64,000 nucleotides of DNA, from contig NZ_JBKFEY010000003.1 of assembly GCF_046507575.1 (NCBI RefSeq), positions 124,001-188,000 of the forward strand, written 5' to 3'. How positions within the stretch are numbered: the stretch's first letter is position 1; each line of letters starts with the position of its first letter. The notes below the pieces were generated by a model. The model searched no databases. It saw nothing but the letters and a program-made list of their open reading frames with translations, and was not told the DNA's origin. The DNA comes from Pontitalea aquivivens (GTDB lineage: Bacteria > Pseudomonadota > Alphaproteobacteria > Rhodobacterales > Rhodobacteraceae). The translations under genes and the position numbers were made by a program. Positions 63,189-64,000 of the stretch are shown here, piece by piece.

Positions 63189-64000
63189 TCAGATCCGGCG
63201 CACATCGGTCAGCCGGCCGGTGATCGCGGCGGCGGCGGCCATGGCGGGGCTGACCAGATGGGTGCGCGCGCCCGGACCCTGGCGGCCCACGAAATTGCGG
63301 TTCGAGGTCGAGGCGCAGCGTTCCCCCGGCCCCACCACATCGCCGTTCATCGCCGCGCACATCGAACAGCCCGACTGGCGCCAGTCAAAGCCCGCGTCGC
63401 GGAAGAGCTGCGCGATTCCCTCAGCCTCGGCCTGATCGCGCACGGGGGTGGACCCCGGCACGATGATCGCGGGCACCACGGCCTTGCGCCCCTTCAGAAC
63501 GGCGGCGGCGGCGCGCAGATCCTCGATCCTGGCATTGGTGCAGGACCCGATGAAGACCTTGTCGATCCCCAGACCCTCCAGCGGGGTGCCGGGCGTCAGG
63601 TCCATATAGTCCAGTGCCCGGGCCACGGCCGTGCGCTTGTCGGCGCCGGCAAAGCTGGTGGGGTCGGGCACACGGCCGGTGATCGGCAGCGCATCCTCGG
63701 GGCTGGTGCCCCAGGTGACCATCGGCGCGATCGCGGCCCCATCCAGCGTGACCTCGCGGTCAAAGACGGCGGCCGCATCGGTGGGCAGGCGGCGCCATTG
63801 ATCCAGCGCGCCATCCCATTCCTGGTCGCTTGGGGCATAGTGACGGCCCCGGATATAGGTAAAGGTGGTTTCATCGGGCGCCACCATGCCCAGCCGCGCC
63901 GCCGCCTCGATCGACATGTTGCACAGCGTCAGCCGCCCCTCGACCGAGAGGTTCCGCACCACCGATCCGGCGAATTCGATGGCATGGCCCCCTGCCCCGG
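63189..64000 (-). CDS. leuC: LeuC-family large subunit of an isopropylmalate-type dehydratase (partial)
   Basis: The C-terminal 270 residues of a 4Fe-4S aconitase-superfamily subunit; the start lies beyond position 64000. Readable sequence begins within HAIEFAGSVVRNLSVEGRLT and continues ARLGMVAPDETTFTYIRGR. Cluster cysteines occur in VFIGSCTNARIEDLRAAA and in the C-x2-C of QSGCSMCAAMNGD, and the substrate region GERCASTSNRNFVGRQGPGA is intact. It looks functional but some stretches (KAVVPAIIVPGSTPVRDQAE) differ from typical Rhodobacter LeuC as I remember it, which with the lyase-containing context suggests a catabolic paralogue. Leucine synthesis cannot be ruled out. Confidence 0.9.
   Translation of the reverse strand, partial: GAGGHAIEFAGSVVRNLSVEGRLTLCNMSIEAAARLGMVAPDETTFTYIRGRHYAPSDQEWDGALDQWRRLPTDAAAVFDREVTLDGAAIAPMVTWGTSPEDALPITGRVPDPTSFAGADKRTAVARALDYMDLTPGTPLEGLGIDKVFIGSCTNARIEDLRAAAAVLKGRKAVVPAIIVPGSTPVRDQAEAEGIAQLFRDAGFDWRQSGCSMCAAMNGDVVGPGERCASTSNRNFVGRQGPGARTHLVSPAMAAAAAITGRLTDVRRI

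Overview
The window looks like chromosomal DNA of a Rhodobacteraceae (Rhodobacter/Paracoccus-type) alphaproteobacterium. The evidence is the very GC-rich coding sequence with G/C at third codon positions, an atpHAGDC F1 operon without atpB/E/F, the order hisD-UPF0262-tyrosine phosphatase followed by infA-maf-ribonuclease E/G-yacG, family-restricted small proteins (DUF1150, DUF2948, UPF0262, DUF2125, DUF2478), a PHA synthase with phasin, and two TRAP transporters. A nested palindromic intergenic element of a kind common in this family occurs three times. No phage, insertion sequence, CRISPR array, rRNA or plasmid function was found.

Layout. 1-12100: a small heat-shock operon (Hsp20-DUF1150) with a sigma-32-like promoter, purE-purK, a NUDIX protein, prs, a DsbA-like isomerase with an alpha/beta hydrolase, then a leftward block (threonine aldolase, YcgN, RibF, MaoC hydratase, HAD phosphatase, family II pyrophosphatase, TraB/GumN protein). 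12100-19760: groESL under a CIRCE operator, an H-type lectin gene, and the leftward atpHAGDC operon. 19900-28700: methyltransferase, glyoxalase II, an HPP/CBS membrane protein, clpA, and a long-tailed MotA/ExbB-like plus MotB/OmpA-like pair that looks like an ion-driven envelope motor. 28700-34200: DUF2125, tyrC-hisC, rpsD with a near-consensus promoter, DUF2478, mobA, tusA. 34500-39270: a TRAP transporter operon that continues into an amidase, with a strong terminator hairpin after the binding-protein gene. 39450-44160: phasin-phaC, rarD, a class V aminotransferase. 44450-52560: tRNA-Thr, murA-DUF2948, the hisD cluster, a GNAT gene, the infA-maf-RNase-yacG cluster, tRNA-Phe.

52750-64000 is an accessory-looking catabolic region. 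A leftward TRAP transporter is divergent from a LysR regulator whose promoter and direct-repeat operator run into its own start codon. It is followed by an acyl-CoA synthetase, an enoyl-CoA hydratase and a GntR/UTRA regulator. Converging on these is a leftward operon of a LeuC-family hydratase (cut by the window edge), a LeuD-family hydratase subunit, an isocitrate-lyase/PEP-mutase-family lyase and a fumarate-reductase-like flavoprotein. Together the enzymes could take up an unsaturated or branched dicarboxylate, hydrate it, cleave the hydroxy-diacid to a 2-oxoacid plus a short acid, activate that acid to its CoA ester and feed it to central metabolism. This is an inference from gene content. 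The ordinary leucine-pathway role of LeuCD cannot be excluded because the sequence stops inside leuC.

PHA metabolism also recurs: the MaoC-type hydratase near 8.5 kb has a TGC-rich dyad in front of it that resembles PhaR operators, and phasin and PHA synthase lie at 39-42 kb. Most genes here are ordinary housekeeping genes packed with short spacings and ATGA/TGATG overlaps, so translational coupling is probably widespread.
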